64,000 nucleotides of DNA, taken from contig JAJVDF010000017.1 in assembly GCA_022410635.1 (NCBI GenBank), forward strand, positions 2,915,501 to 2,979,500. The letters are read 5' to 3'. The notes below the pieces were generated by a model, which was not told where the DNA came from, did not search any database, and saw only the letters and a list, made by a program, of their open reading frames with translations. The DNA comes from Tretioscincus oriximinensis (Eukaryota; Chordata; Lepidosauria; Squamata; Gymnophthalmidae). Position 1 is the first letter of the stretch; each line of letters begins with the position of its first letter. Of this stretch, positions 11,561-23,053 are shown one piece after another. The translations under genes and the position numbers were made by a program.

Positions 11561-14010
11561 CTAGTTGCTCACTGCATTGCACAGTGGCAGTGGACTTTCT
11601 CCATTAGTATAATAATTAAAAAAAACCCAGCCAAAATAAAATGGCTATAATACACTGAAAATTGCCTCATGAATTGGATCTGATTTTAGTGCCCTTACAA
11701 TTAAAAGATAAAGTCAATCATAAGGAAAATATGTTCGTTCAAACAAAAAAAGAGAGTTTCCACGTGGAACTCCATAACATATATAAACAACAAGTTCCGT
11801 GTCCTCATTTTGCTCAGAGAAGGACATCAGCCTTCTTGCCAGAAGGTCTATTTGGAACACTAATGAGTTAGGAGCCTAGCCAAAGGCTCTGTGATTAATA
11901 TCAGTAACTCAAATTGCCGATTAGGCCATCTTACAAGAGGCTGTTTGGAAATTACTCCTTTTTGTAAATTAAAGTGATTGGACTACATAGGACAGATTGC
12001 CAACGATAACAATATCATGTGTTCAGGGAAAGCTTTTTAGAGCATTTTGTCACCGTGTGTGTAGATTTGACCACAATTGCTTGGTTTTCCTTGTCTAATC
12101 CATATGTTATGAAAGGGGTACTAGAAATAATATTAGAGAAAGAATCATGATACTATTTTTAAAAAATCAGTTCTGACAGACATGATCTGCTTGCTTGCTG
12201 TCTACAACAATTAACAGGAAATCTGCTAATACAGAGAGGGCTAGGATCTTCTTGCTGCTACTGTGCAGAAGGGTGTGAAAAACAGAGGTGTCTGATGTAA
12301 CCACTTTAGTTGCTTTGCAGCATTTCACCAAGTTCTGAAAATGGATCACTTCCTAGTCTCTTTCCAATGGCTATGTCTACATGGAGGGGGAAAGTGAGTG
12401 AAATCCAGTCTAGAAGCAATTGTGGGGAAAANAGGGGACATGCAGTACCTTTATCTGGAGCTGCAGGGATATGGCATGAGGCTGCTAATAAGAAAGCAGA
12501 AGACTGAACTGTGCATGCAGCCCTTAATGGAGAATACTATCTTTTGCCATTTCTCTCCTATTGCAGATCTCTTCCAAATNCATGGTGAATCCCAGCGAAG
12601 CCTCCATTAATGCATGTAGCTGAAGAGAGAAGATGGTGGAACATGTCTCCAAGGAAAAGGTAGGAAACTGTAGTGTGTAATATCTTTAGTGTGGAACTTT
12701 AACATTGGAGAACTTTTGATCTTCCAGTTCAGAGTTAAGTAGGCCTGGGCTGGGACAGACAANTGAATTGAGTTGAGAATGGACTTAATCCCATTCTAAC
12801 TTGCATCACACCAAACAGCGTGTNTGAGGTCTGCCTCTGAAAGTTTTTAGACATTTGTCCGGCACTCAAGGCAAAATACAGAAATTGCATTGTACAACCC
12901 TTTCTTAGCGCATGTGAATCCTGCGCTGAGCTAAGAGTTGGATTTAATGANCCTGGAGGTCCCTCCCAAGCCTATGAGTGTGACCAGACTAGCTATTCCA
13001 CTAGCCATTCACTATAAATAGTAATATGCAATTGTGGAATAATGTTACTACTCTATGATCAATCAGAATAGCTCAACATTTCGAATTTCAATCTGTATTG
13101 TAATAAAAATTGAATTCATTAAGTATCATCACCAAATCTGAAAGTGCTTGCACGTTAAAGGTAAACAACTGTTTTGAATATACTGATTGGTCAGTCATAT
13201 TACCATATTGTGAGACCTGATTTGCTAAGGTAATAGAAGCCTCAGGATCCTCCATTTTATGAGGAATACATTTAACAGCATTAGACATACCTATCAATCT
13301 TTGCCAGCCAAAGAGTGCCCGGTGTGTCTAACATGAACAAACATTACAAAGTAGAGAAGAATGCCACACCACTGGGCAGTAATATTGCGAATTAACCAGT
13401 GATGCACCACCCAGTAATGCAAATTTGCAATTTATTGTGTTTTCATTGCTGTTCAGAACAGCAATAACTAAAAGCCCAAATATGGTGAAACTGAACTGCA
13501 TTTATACCTGTTTCAATTCCTCAGGTGTAATGAATACTCAGGCTGCATCCAGGCTATACTTTCTCACCTCTTTCTCTCCCTCATGCATTTGCATACAAAT
13601 CCCATGAGGCTCTGGCACCCAAGAAGCCCTGCTTCTCTCTTGACATTGGCTTCTGCTCCCCTCCTCCCATTACCGAGAGGGTGAATATGAAGGGGGAAAA
13701 TGCTTCAGTTTAAAAAGCTCCCAAAGTTTGAGGGTGTTATGAAGGTTAAAATGTTAAAATCCTCTGTATTTTCCTTCCTAAATTCAGCAGGGATACAGCT
13801 TTTCCATGGACTGCCTGACTGAAAAGGATTGTGAGGCAAGACTGAAGCTCTCAAAAGCTATCAGAGGATTGTTCTAAACAGAGCTGTCACGATGCAAAGA
13901 TGGGTTATCATGCTATGGAATCAGCAAAAAACAGCTAGGATTCTCACAATTAAAGGCAAATTCCCCATAATCACATCATAATAGTAAGAGGAAAACTTCG
14001 TATGGAAGCG
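11561..14010. other. mostly unique sequence
   Basis: No exon or repeat family is supported. Undetermined bases occur at several places (about 12432, 12580, 12763, 12824, 12951). 'aggctgcatccag' at 13540 resembles a DNA transposon end, but no partner end with matching flanks was found. Confidence 0.35.
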
Positions 14011-14070
14011 TCCTAAATTTCTAAATAAGTCTGCAGGCNGTCCTAAATTTCTAAATAAGTCTGCAGGCAC
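14011..14070. repeat. 30-bp tandem duplication
   Basis: The unit beginning 'tcctaaatttctaaataagt' occurs at 14011 and again at 14041, identical over 28 bases, with an undetermined base at the junction (14039). It lies immediately next to a 24-base G run, so it may be a sequencing or assembly artefact. Confidence 0.85.
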
Positions 14071-14073
14071 ACC

Positions 14074-14097
14074 GGGGGGGGGGGGGGGGGGGGGGGG
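14074..14097 (+). repeat. 24-base G homopolymer
   Basis: An uninterrupted G run that gives a poly-proline reading on the minus strand. It is the longest of at least seven G runs of nine or more in this window. G-quadruplex formation is possible; base-calling uncertainty is also likely. Confidence 0.85.
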
Positions 14098-15650
14098 TAA
14101 ATTCTGCAATGTGAGAAACAACTGCCGAATGCAGCCAACATACATACCTGTAAATTCATGTGGAATCAGCAAGACAACTAACCAGGAAGTACAGTAAATA
14201 CTGGGCATGCTCACACTGATTTTTCCTGCTCTAATCCCTTTAAAGAGCAGTAAATAAGTACGTTTCTCACAACTGCGGCTGCAGGCATGGCAATTGGATC
14301 TTTTTTCCGGGTGGATTGTGAAACACCATGAACACATGAGACAGAGCCCTCAAGATGTTACTACCATCATGGTAGAAAGCCTCATGTGCCTGGACACACA
14401 TCTAGATGCAGCCTATGACTATATTTCAATGGTTCTATGCTTCTATTCTCATAATATTCAAGCTCTCATTTGCTTCATGAAAAATGCAGTTGCCAGACTT
14501 CAAAGTGTACTATTCCTTTTTCATCTTTTTTAAGGCTTAAAAATAAGACTCCATCTACCCAAGAACAGGTTTGCTATTAAGTTAAGGGCTCTTTTAGGCT
14601 GCACAGAACCTTATTGCTTTCCTTGGTGTTCCCAAGGTAAGCCTTTTAGAAAGACAGCATCCATTGTTGTCCCAAGCATCTTAAGCACAGAGCTCCTTTA
14701 TCATACATACAGTCAATACAAACCCTCTCATGCCCCATATATACTCAAGGGCTTAAGATTAGAGTAAGAAAGAGAAAAAGAGAGAGGGAGGGAGGGAGAA
14801 AGGGAAAAGATGAAGCACAGCTGTCAGCTATTTTATGTTGAATTCTACTTTCCTTAAGGGGTTTCAAACTGTCACTATGATCAAAGGCTTTACCACTTAA
14901 GTCAGCCCCTAGGCAGCAAAAGGAAAGCAATACTGATCTGTTTAGTATCTCCTCTATCAGAACCTGCAATCTAGCAGTGGAATATAGCCTTCATTCTAAC
15001 AGCATTTCCATATCAGAAATAAAACATATTGGCAAATGTATGCCTTGTCAAAAACAGACGCTTTTCCTGCCTCAGCAGACCTGCAGCAATGTGGAATTAT
15101 AGCTCAATATATCAAACAGCTACCATTTATGCATGGATAGAATTCAGGCCATCATCTGTGCTTATGTGGAGGCAAAAGGAAAATGGGTGTCACCGTCTTT
15201 GTGTTCCACTAATCTCAAAAACAGGCCATAAATCTAAGCAGCAACTTTCCATCTTTTACAATGCACTCCTGTGTTTGAAAGCTGTGATTCAGCTCAACAT
15301 GCCGCCCCTCAGATTAGTACACCTTCCCAATAGCACAAAGGTGCAAGCGAAACACAATGCAATGCAAGACAAAAAAAAGTAGAGAAGGCCCCCATCCAAA
15401 CAGGTAGTCTGTAATAACTTAAGGCACACAAAGATTGGGCTGCATCCAAATGACGCTTGCTTATTTTGGTATTTACTGATTACCTGACTTGTGAGTTAAC
15501 CATTTTAATTCACTTTGTTCATACTCTGCCTATGCTGTATATTCTGAGTTTTGCCATTCTGTCAGCTCCTGACAAACAAGACATTTTTGTGCACATGACA
15601 CACACTCCCGTTAGCCATTTTGTTTGTGGTTGTCAAGAGGAAGTACAGTA
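14098..15650. other. unique sequence with one GA-rich patch
   Basis: No gene recognised. A GA-rich patch lies at about 14763-14810. The longest open frame (117 codons, 15029-15382, plus) has no recognisable domain and starts and ends within ordinary sequence. Confidence 0.35.
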
Positions 15651-15699
15651 GCCTAGCCTCCAAAATGCTATTGGATAGTTTGCTGTCAATACCAGGTTC

Positions 15700-15960
15700 C
15701 TTTGCCTCTTGCCCTTACAGTTTCTCGACAGAACTATCCACATTCCGCAGTAACCCTACAGAGCAGTTTGACATCTGTTTTTCCTAGTAAAACAATAATC
15801 CAGTGCATCATCTTTGTTATTTGCATAACAATCTGATGTGGCAAATGCAAATTTGACCTGCAAGTTGATTACTGACCGTGTTTGAATGGAGCTTGGAAAA
15901 GTAGAATGCTTGCCAAATTCAAACTGTCCAAAGAAGTACTGTGCTTGACACAGCATTTAC
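15700..15960. promoter_or_regulatory. candidate enhancer block with SOX-POU composite site
   Basis: 'atttgcataacaat' at 15819-15832 contains an octamer half (ATTTGCAT) directly joined to a SOX half (AACAAT). This matches the spacing and order of SOX2-OCT4 type composite elements read on the minus strand as ATTGTTATGCAAAT. A second octamer-like word, atgcaaat, lies at 15845-15852 in the opposite orientation. The surrounding 250 bases carry no repeat that I recognise. The motif match is direct; enhancer activity is inference. Confidence 0.35.
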
Positions 15961-16324
15961 TTGACACTTACTTACTACATTTCTTCATTTTTACCATAGC
16001 TTAAGCAAACCATGGTGCATATTATAGTTTGAGTATGTCAGTGTGTTTTAACATTCAACACAATAAACTTCTGTGGTACTTTGGGAGACAGTCTATTCCA
16101 CAAACAAGGAGCCAGAGTATACTGTTATATTAGGTGTTACTAAATATTTTCTTTTTTATCCTTCAGTCTCTTCTCATTCTCTATCCCAGCAATTATTGTC
16201 AATTGTTTTCAAGGATTGCCATAAGGATATGCATGATATAGCAAGTGAAGAACTTTGTGCATTATAAGATATTATTATGCAGACAATAGCTGTTTTATAA
16301 CAGCTATTTCCACTTTTATGGTTC

Positions 16325-16385
16325 TACTATCTCTATCTCTCTATTTATTTATCTATCCATATATATATTAGATAGATAGATAGAT

Positions 16386-16450
<65 letters not shown>
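16325..16450. repeat. (GATA)n microsatellite with TATC-rich left shoulder
   Basis: A pyrimidine-rich shoulder of imperfect ATCT/TCTA units (16325-16368) faces about 20 GATA units on the right, so the tract has an inverted, hairpin-prone character (TATC against GATA). Confidence 0.9.
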
Positions 16451-17233
16451 TACTATCTATATTTAAAAAGGAAAAAAAGTTTCTGTTTTCTGATACCCCT
16501 TTTGAGGGGAAAAGCAAAGCTCAGGCCACTGACATTTCAAGAAATTGCTGCTCATACTGAGCAGTCCTCCTGTGTTTGAAGGCAGTGACATTAATGTCAC
16601 AGCTTGGCATTACTCTAGAAGAAAGATGGGCTATTGACATGTTTCCTTTGAAGTGAAGTCCTGAAGCTTTAATTCTGTCAGGAGTAAAAAAAAAAACACC
16701 CTTCACTGCAGTGTGACTCTTCTCTTGTTTCCTGTAGCTCAAATATATATGTAGAGTTATGCACAAATCCTTCAAATTCCTGGCAGAAATCCAATAAAAG
16801 ATGCTAAGTGGCATAGACAGGTTGGTGTCATTTTTAGGACCCCCTCTTCTTTTCCAGTTCTGTACAAGTATATGAGAGCCAAGTGCCATGGAACTTCATA
16901 TCTGTCCCTCATTGGCTCATTTCTGTCATGCTACATTAGATGGGATGTGACAGAACTTGCCACAGCACTGCGGTACTGTGCAGCCCAGTGGAGCCCAGGG
17001 CATAAGGAAATACTCCTAAGTGCTTCATTTTCACCCCTAATAAAGTTTAGTTAGGACCACCTGATGTTATAAGTCAACTCACATGAATGATTACATGACA
17101 AAATGAAACATAACCACATTTAGAAATGACAGTTCTTTAAAGCACACAAACTATCATATAGTGCAAAACTATGACTGCACCTGTACTGCCCCCCTTTTAG
17201 TGATTTCTTTGTGTAGTCCAGCTACTGAGTGGT
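16451..17233. other. unique sequence, nothing recognised
   Basis: A 122-codon minus-strand open frame (16521-16889) has no recognisable motif and is not supported as a gene. Confidence 0.35.
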
Positions 17234-17580
17234 TAAGAACATAAGAACATAAGAGGAGCCGTGCTGAAACAGGCCAGAGCTCATCTAGTACAGCATTCTG
17301 TCTCACACAGAAGCCCACCAATTGCACCTGGGCAGTCTGGAACAGAAGAAAGCAAAATCTTCAACTGGTCTCGACGCCCTGCAAATGGCATTTCAGGAAT
17401 ACTGCCTGTTGCTCCATCTCAGAGGCAGTATCAAGACATCCATCCTAGTAGCTATTTATATCCTTGGGGTCCATGAACTTACCTAATCCTCTCTTATAGC
17501 TATCCAAGCTGTTAGCTACCATAGACTCTTCAGTAGGAATCTGTTTCCTGCAACGAACAGTTATTAATGAACATATTGCA
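17234..17580 (-). mobile_element. CR1 LINE 3' end, minus strand
   Basis: Starts with the CR1 terminal 8-mer repeat 'agaacataagaacataag', then 'gaaacaggccagagctcatc', 'cacctgggcagtctggaaca', 'gcatttcaggaatactgcct' and 'atccaagctgttagctacca'. It aligns along its length with the copies at 53201 and 58675, but is more diverged, and it ends near 17580. Confidence 0.82.
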
Positions 17581-17654
17581 AGAATTCTTGTGCAACCATC
17601 CAAACAATCAAGGCAGGATGATCGTATCACCTTGGTATTACACAATAAAGTAGC

Positions 17655-17770
17655 AGTTTAAAAATTCTTTAGAAATAGCCATGTTAATCTGGGTCCAACA
17701 ATATCTAGCAAAGGGTCCTGTAGCACCTTAGTGAACTAACAAGAACTTTTTCAACCTACTACTTTTGGGT
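17655..17770 (+). repeat. fragment of an interspersed repeat with 'gtcctgtagcacctta'
   Basis: 'agaaatagccatgttaatct' followed by 'gggtcctgtagcacctta' and 'gaactaacaagaac' matches a repeat type I associate with reptile genomes ('gccgtgttagtctg ... cctgtagcacctta ... actaacaa'). Its core is also present as an inverted pair at 10757-10852. The class is not known to me. Confidence 0.45.
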
Positions 17771-18030
17771 TGCAGTATACTAGAAACCAGTGATGTTGCT
17801 GCAAGGTGTTTGCTGCTGCTGAATATTGACTAGAGCACCCCAGAGACATATCTTACCATTCATAAGAAGCACATCACTGATAGTCCTGCTACAATCCCTC
17901 TGGGATTGGTCTTTATTGGTTTGTGGTGTGAGATTATGACCCATGTCCAAGAAACAGCCTCTGAGTTTGCAAACCCTGCTACTTCTGCTGCTCATATATA
18001 TGGCAGTAACAGGAATTGTAAAGTAACAGA

Positions 18031-18426
18031 GGCCCCATCCCCATTCAGGATATTTGGTGAGTTAGCAGCCACATCATGTAGAATTCACCCCATTTACTCA
18101 GGAAAGGTCATCCATCCAATAGGGTTTTTTTCTGATGACTACTTTTTCCCAATTCAGCAACAGACTTCATAATCCAAAATAAAGCTTCAGTGGGTCCTTC
18201 CATATGTGAATATGCTAAATCTCTTGAGAATTTTAACTTTGCTGTAAAATGCTTATTGGCTCTCTGTTCATAGAGAATGCTGGGAATTGTAGTAAGGCAA
18301 GTGCAGCAATGACTTCTGGGGCAACCTGTACAAAGAAGATTCGAGGTGACTGCAGACATTCTTGCGAATGTGTTGCCTTGGTTTTACAAGAAATAGAAGT
18401 TTTACACTTGTAGTTGGGAAGCAGCC
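18031..18426 (+). mobile_element. non-autonomous DNA transposon (MITE), 400-bp family, copy 3
   Basis: The ends are GGCCCCATCC on the left and GGAAGCAGCC on the right (inverted GGCTGCTTCC). The flanks carry a 3-bp duplication, aga, at 18028-18030 and 18427-18429. The internal sequence aligns throughout with the other three copies. At 396 bases it is one base shorter than the 33.6-kb copy, which supports these boundaries. No coding capacity. PIF/Harbinger-like is my inference from the 3-bp duplication. Confidence 0.75.
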
Positions 18427-19289
18427 AGAGACCAAGGTGGATTTTCATGTCCAACAACCAGGCAGACCAGGTATCTGCACGGACCCTATTTTCACTTTCT
18501 GCCAGTTAATTCAGAGATGTTATGGAGTACTGTACTTGAGTGTGCATAGCGCATACCAATGCACACATCTTCTTAAATATGTTCTAATTCTTGTCTGAGC
18601 ACATTTTGTTCTTTGTTCATTTCTTTTCTGTATGAATTTCTCCCGTTTATTTTTTACATGTGTGTGTCTCCTTCCCACAATTCAATTAGCTTACTCTTAA
18701 GTTCCATATTATTAACATCTCTGTGGAATTTTGATTTTTTTATTATTTCTTAAAAGGTTAATAAAAAGACGGGTAACAGAGAGTTGCCAATGAAGTTAAA
18801 CCCTATTTTAAATATTCTTACAAATCATTTTGTAAATACATTATACATTTTCAGCATAATTAGAATTTACAACAGCCCATATTAATTGGCTAAAGTCAGG
18901 ATATAAACAGCAGAAAAGAAACACCCTGTAAGTGATTTGCACTTGTAAGTTTCTGTGCTGTTCCTAGGAATATATTTTTTTTCTTCCCATGATTATTATT
19001 ATTCACACCTGAGGCCAGTTATGACTGTACACCAAATTACCGTAAGACACAAAAATGGAAGAGGTCTGCAGAGTCGTTCTGCAGAAAGAACATTGTGTCA
19101 TGCAGCCCAGCAGCAAAATAGAAAAATTGCATGTAATTATTTCTGAAGCTGAGTGTGGTGGTGGGGATGTGTATGGGAGCAACTAATGGTGATGCACTCT
19201 GCTTGTTAGAGGCCTTCCTTCTAGGCACCTCAAGGTTACAATAAGTGCACTTTGCAGGGCCTATTCCTCCTCCTCTCCTCCCCTCTCCT
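18427..19289. other. unique sequence, nothing recognised
   Basis: A+T-rich sequence with no gene or clear repeat apart from a short C/T-rich patch near 19261-19290. Confidence 0.35.
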
Positions 19290-19690
19290 CTGCTAAAATG
19301 TCACATCCACAAATAAATTCTGCATTGAGGGAGTTAATAAAGCTCCAGAGGGAGTCTGAAATGAGCCTAACCATCGCCCATTGCAATATAACCCCGTGAT
19401 AATCTCTGCACAGCCGCCCCCTTCAACATCAGGCATCCTGTATTGATTGATTAATTATTCTCCCAATGAACTAACAAATATTGACCCCATACAGTTGAGC
19501 AGCATTTAGCCAAAAGTCTGTAATCTACATTGATCACTTAATGGAACATCAAAGCTCAGCAGCTTTGACAGTTTGATGTCATTCAGCAAAAATCCACTGA
19601 TGCTTTGATGATATCCTGACCTTTCCTGTTAAGCATCCTTTCCAGCAAACGCAAAGCAATATAATAAAATTAAAGGTTGTGGCTTGGGCT
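19290..19690. other. candidate conserved noncoding block
   Basis: Free of repeats and simple sequence. It carries 'attgattgattaattattc' (overlapping PBX/homeodomain-like words), 'caatgaactaacaaatattg', and an imperfect palindrome around 19550-19572, 'caaagctcagcagctttg'. Balanced composition and dense TGAT/ATTA words resemble developmental CNEs. Conservation was not tested; the call is pattern-based. Confidence 0.35.
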
Positions 19691-19944
19691 TTGTTGTAGG
19701 GATGGAATCTGTTGGCGCTCCAATCACGTGGTGGTCCTGATAGATTTGACATATAGTTGAAATCTCAGAATATGTTTTCATTAGGTATTACTCTCTCTCA
19801 CACACAGTGGAGATAATAATTTTTAAAAGTTGCAAAAGACCATTTTCAAGCAACCAAAAGAAAAAAGAATCTAATCAGGCATTGATTGGATATTGCTGTT
19901 AGTCTTACCAAACAATAGTTGGGTGTATATCTTGCTGCTTTTGA

Positions 19945-20195
19945 AGAAGGGAGGAGGAGGAGGAAGAGGAGAAGAATCTAGCTCTTCTCACCTGAAGAGA
20001 CTCAGAATAGTTTGCAAGGTGAGATTTTGCCCAAAAGCCCAAAGGTGGCACCCATTAATCTAATTGTGAAGTGTTTTCACAAAGTGCTTTCAAATAGCTA
20101 AGTTGGTTAAAGCTGAGGCCAGTAGAGGGCATTCACCCCTCTCCATGACCAATACAGGACTTCAAGAACAGAGCTCTGCACCATGCGTGCCTTTT
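19945..20195 (-). mobile_element. tRNA-derived SINE, minus strand, AGG-rich tail
   Basis: The tail lies on the left as a GAGGAGGAGGAAGAGG tract (19950-19976). It is followed by the reverse complement of the family 3' end, 'ctcacctgaagagactcaga', and then 'gagattttgcccaaaagccc'. On the right 'ttggttaaagctgaggccag' and 'ggcattcacccctctcc' match the head side of the other copies. Inactive, moderately diverged. Confidence 0.75.
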
Positions 20196-20439
20196 GTATG
20201 GTGTGGATTAAATAATTCATCCCTGGTGACCCAGTTGTAAAAGTTAGCAGTGAATTTCAGGTCCCCTTGGAGATGGTACTGGGGGTTTCAAAAGTCTGGT
20301 CTTCAAAGTTTCCAGAAGTATCATTTTCAGCAGTGCATCATTTCTGGGGATGCTTCCCTGGAAATCTACCAAAAAAGCTCTCTTTTTTCATCTAGCTTAA
20401 GGAGGCATGTTATCTGCCTTGCCCTAGGGCTATAACGAG

Positions 20440-20632
20440 GCCTCATAGCTCCCTCCACCTTCAGATATTGTTTGTTACTATTTTAAAATGTTAATTGTGT
20501 ACTGTTTTTATTGTTAGATGCCCTGAGACCTTCAGGGTGGTATATAAATATGTATGTATGTATGTACATACGTACGCCTGTATATCTGTATGTCTGAATA
20601 AATGAATAAATGAATGAATAAATAAATAAATA
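20440..20632 (+). mobile_element. L2-type LINE 3' end with (TATG)n and (AATA)n tail
   Basis: 'atgccctgagaccttcaggg' followed by 'tggtatataaatatg' is the typical L2 3' end of this genome. The tail has expanded to TATG units and then to AATGA/AATA units up to 20632. The coding part is absent or too decayed to read. Confidence 0.7.
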
Positions 20633-20720
20633 ATCCGACACACTCTCCCTCCAAGGTTCAGCACCCTCTGGGGTAATGATGTGTGTCAGAATTGACAAGC
20701 ATTAACAGAACTGGCAGATA

Positions 20721-20753
20721 TTTATTTATTCAGGGATTTATATCCCACCCTTC
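20721..20753 (-). mobile_element. L2-type LINE 3' tail, minus strand, target of the L1 insertion
   Basis: 'tatttatttattcagggatt' then 'tatatcccacccttcac' is the reverse complement of an L2 3' end. The L1 at 20771-21410 is inserted just inside it. Confidence 0.6.
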
Positions 20754-21426
20754 ACTAAAATCCCAGGTATACGGCATTGTGGGACAGATATAGGAACCTA
20801 TATGCATATGTGGTTTGAATGTAGAGAAGTTAATAAATTTTGGCAAGAAATTACTGGGGAACTTACAAATATACTTCAGGTAAACATTCCTGTAGTGAAA
20901 GAGGTCCTTATTGGTAATATGATCTTGAGACAGTTAGGGAGGGAAAATGCATATAAATTTAAGCAAGGTATAAGGGCAGCCCATATTCTAATAGCAAGAG
21001 GGTGGAAGGACAAAGATAAATGGACGCAGGAAGCCTGGTATGATTATATGTCAGAAATTGTACTCTTTGATTATTTAAGGGAAAGAAGGCTAAANAGATT
21101 GGGAATTNNANNACGTNCAGTGTGGGAGGTAAAGTGGAGGGCCTTCATNTCCNATGTGATATTTNATAAGATGTATTCACCNACGGCATTTACAATATAT
21201 TGGATTTTGGATTTGAAAAGACTCACTTAAGATTTTTTAGATATCCTCGAGTAGGGGGGGGAGGGAAGGGGAGCACGTTTTGGTGTGGTGGTGGTATTTT
21301 CTTTTATTGTATGACTTTTATTGGGTGATTGTTGGATTCAACATATATATGTGTGTAATTATGTTTTGTCATACTTATATATATCAATAAAAATTTATTA
21401 AAAAAAAAAACTAAAATCCCAGGTAT
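20754..21426 (+). mobile_element. 5'-truncated L1 with 17-bp target-site duplication
   Basis: 'actaaaatcccaggtat' occurs at 20754-20770 and again at 21410-21426. Between them lies the C-terminal end of an L1 ORF2. The frame 20771-21230 reads through YMHMWFECREVNKFWQEI, GIRAAHILIARGWKDKD and WYDYMSEIVLFDYLRERR, the L1 cysteine-rich tail region. A 3' untranslated end with 'caataaaaattta' and a short poly(A) follows. Clusters of undetermined bases between about 21094 and 21182 interrupt the frame. The exact duplication and the readable frame suggest a fairly recent insertion. Confidence 0.88.
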
Positions 21427-22629
21427 GTGCTGTGCGGGGGAAAAAGAGGTGTATCCTATTCCTGATGCAAATAAGTCCTTCATCAAGACCTTAAAATAGC
21501 ACCAGGATGGACAAGGGCAGATGGGTGAGCCCAGCTCCAGCAACACATGGTCATCAGCATGGCTCTCCTTTCAAGTACGGTCAAAGTGGAGTTCTGATAT
21601 GTTTCCATCGGTTTCACCATACTAATTGCGAGATACACCAGTCAACCAGGCTAGCCTCCCCTTTTCCTGTTCCAGAATGTGTAAAGTAGGTGCTAGACAT
21701 AGCACAAGACAATGCGGAAATAGCCTTTGTTCACATCAAAATAATCTGCTTGTCAACAAAATCCCGCAATGCGTATTGTCACATTTGTTCACTTTATTTG
21801 GCCAATAGCTGTAAACATGCTATAATACCAGTGCCATACTAGTGTGTCGTACTAGCTGTCATTTCAGCAGCCAATGAAGAAACTGTCGCAAGTGATTTGT
21901 GTCATTATGGTGCCAGCGTCCTGGACGTTGCCATGGTGATGGTGTGCTCCTTGTGAGCAGGCCACCTTCTGCACAAAAATAAGCTACTTGTGCCCATGGG
22001 GGGGGGTGATGGCTTATGCTTGGGATATCCTAGGCTATAAACTTACATGGGTATGTAACCAGAATTAAATCAGTCAAAGGACGCTCGTTTCTGACATATG
22101 TACACTGTCTCAAGTCACTTTGTTTTTAAAGGGCCATAGCACTGCCATTACTTTATATTTAGCCAGGACAATGTGGGTTTACAATAGAGATTTAAGAAAA
22201 GATTTCCAAGCATTTTAATAAATTATTCTATTTTTTTCTTCTCCTCCAGCATTTCCTGCTCTCACTGAGGTCATGGGAGGCTTCTGACCTCAAACTTTTG
22301 ATCTTTGGAAGAGCAAGCAACAAAGAACGGAGAAGGAAGTGTCTTTCTCTTTCATCAGTTGTCACTGCTGCTCCTCCCCTCCACAAGAATGCCACTTGCA
22401 TAACCCTCAACCAAATGCCCAGGTGGTCAAAAGGGGAGAAAAGTCTGATCTCAAAAATATTTACACATATAAGTAATTAAAATATACTTCACTTCTACTG
22501 ACACTGCTGGCATTCCATGCTTCCGAGGCAAGAAGTGTACAGCCCCAGAACCAGAAGAGGTGTGGATGTTGTCTCCAGTTGATTTTAGCCAGTTATTGTT
22601 TTCAACTAGCTGCACAGTAATGTTGTGTA
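21427..22629. other. unique sequence with one X-box-like site
   Basis: No gene or repeat recognised. 'gttgccatggtgat' at 21927-21940 resembles an RFX X-box (GTTGCC plus a degenerate second half). A 9-base G run lies at 21998-22006. Confidence 0.3.
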
Positions 22630-23053
22630 GTAAAAATGAGAGGTCTGGAAACCTTGTCCTATGAGGAATGGCTAAAGGATCTAGGGATGTTTAGTCTGCA
22701 AAAGAGAAGACAGAGAGGAGACCTGATAGCTATCTACAACTGTCTAAAGGGCTATCATAAAGCTAAGGGTCAACTTTGTTTTTATTGCCACAAGGATGGA
22801 CTAGAAACAATGGGATGAAACTGCAAGGAAGTAGATGCTATAGGTTGAACTACATTAAATATCAGGAAAAAAAACTTCTGGACAGTAAGGGTGATAAAAC
22901 AGTTGAATAGGTTTCTGCAGGAGGTGGTGAGTTCTCTTTCATTAGAAGTATTCAAATGGAGGCTGGACAGCCATCTGTCTGGGAGGGTTTAGTGAATCCT
23001 TCATTGACCACAAGGTTGAACCCAATAACCCTGAAGGTCCCTTCCAACTCTAT
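22630..23053 (+). mobile_element. CR1 LINE 3' end, left part, interrupted by a MITE
   Basis: 'ccttgtcctatgaggaatgg', 'gagacctgatagctatctac' and 'ctctttcattagaagtattc' mark the bird-like CR1 C-terminal and 3' end. The canonical end 'cccttccaactctatg-attctatg' is split. The first half ends at 23053 and the second half, 'gattctatg', resumes at 23464 after the MITE and its 3-bp duplication. Confidence 0.85.

Noticed and set aside
13921..14337. 138-codon minus frame with a proline run and a repeated PADLFRNLG
   Set aside because: The proline run is the G homopolymer and the repeat is the 30-bp duplication; there is an undetermined base inside and no domain.
13540..14414. Possible 0.87-kb DNA transposon with AGGCTGCATCCAG ends
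   Set aside because: The two end motifs match, but the flanks share no 3-bp or 8-bp duplication and the interior matches no other copy.
15437..15660. Possible MITE starting 'gggctgcatccaaatgac'
   Set aside because: No opposite end could be found.
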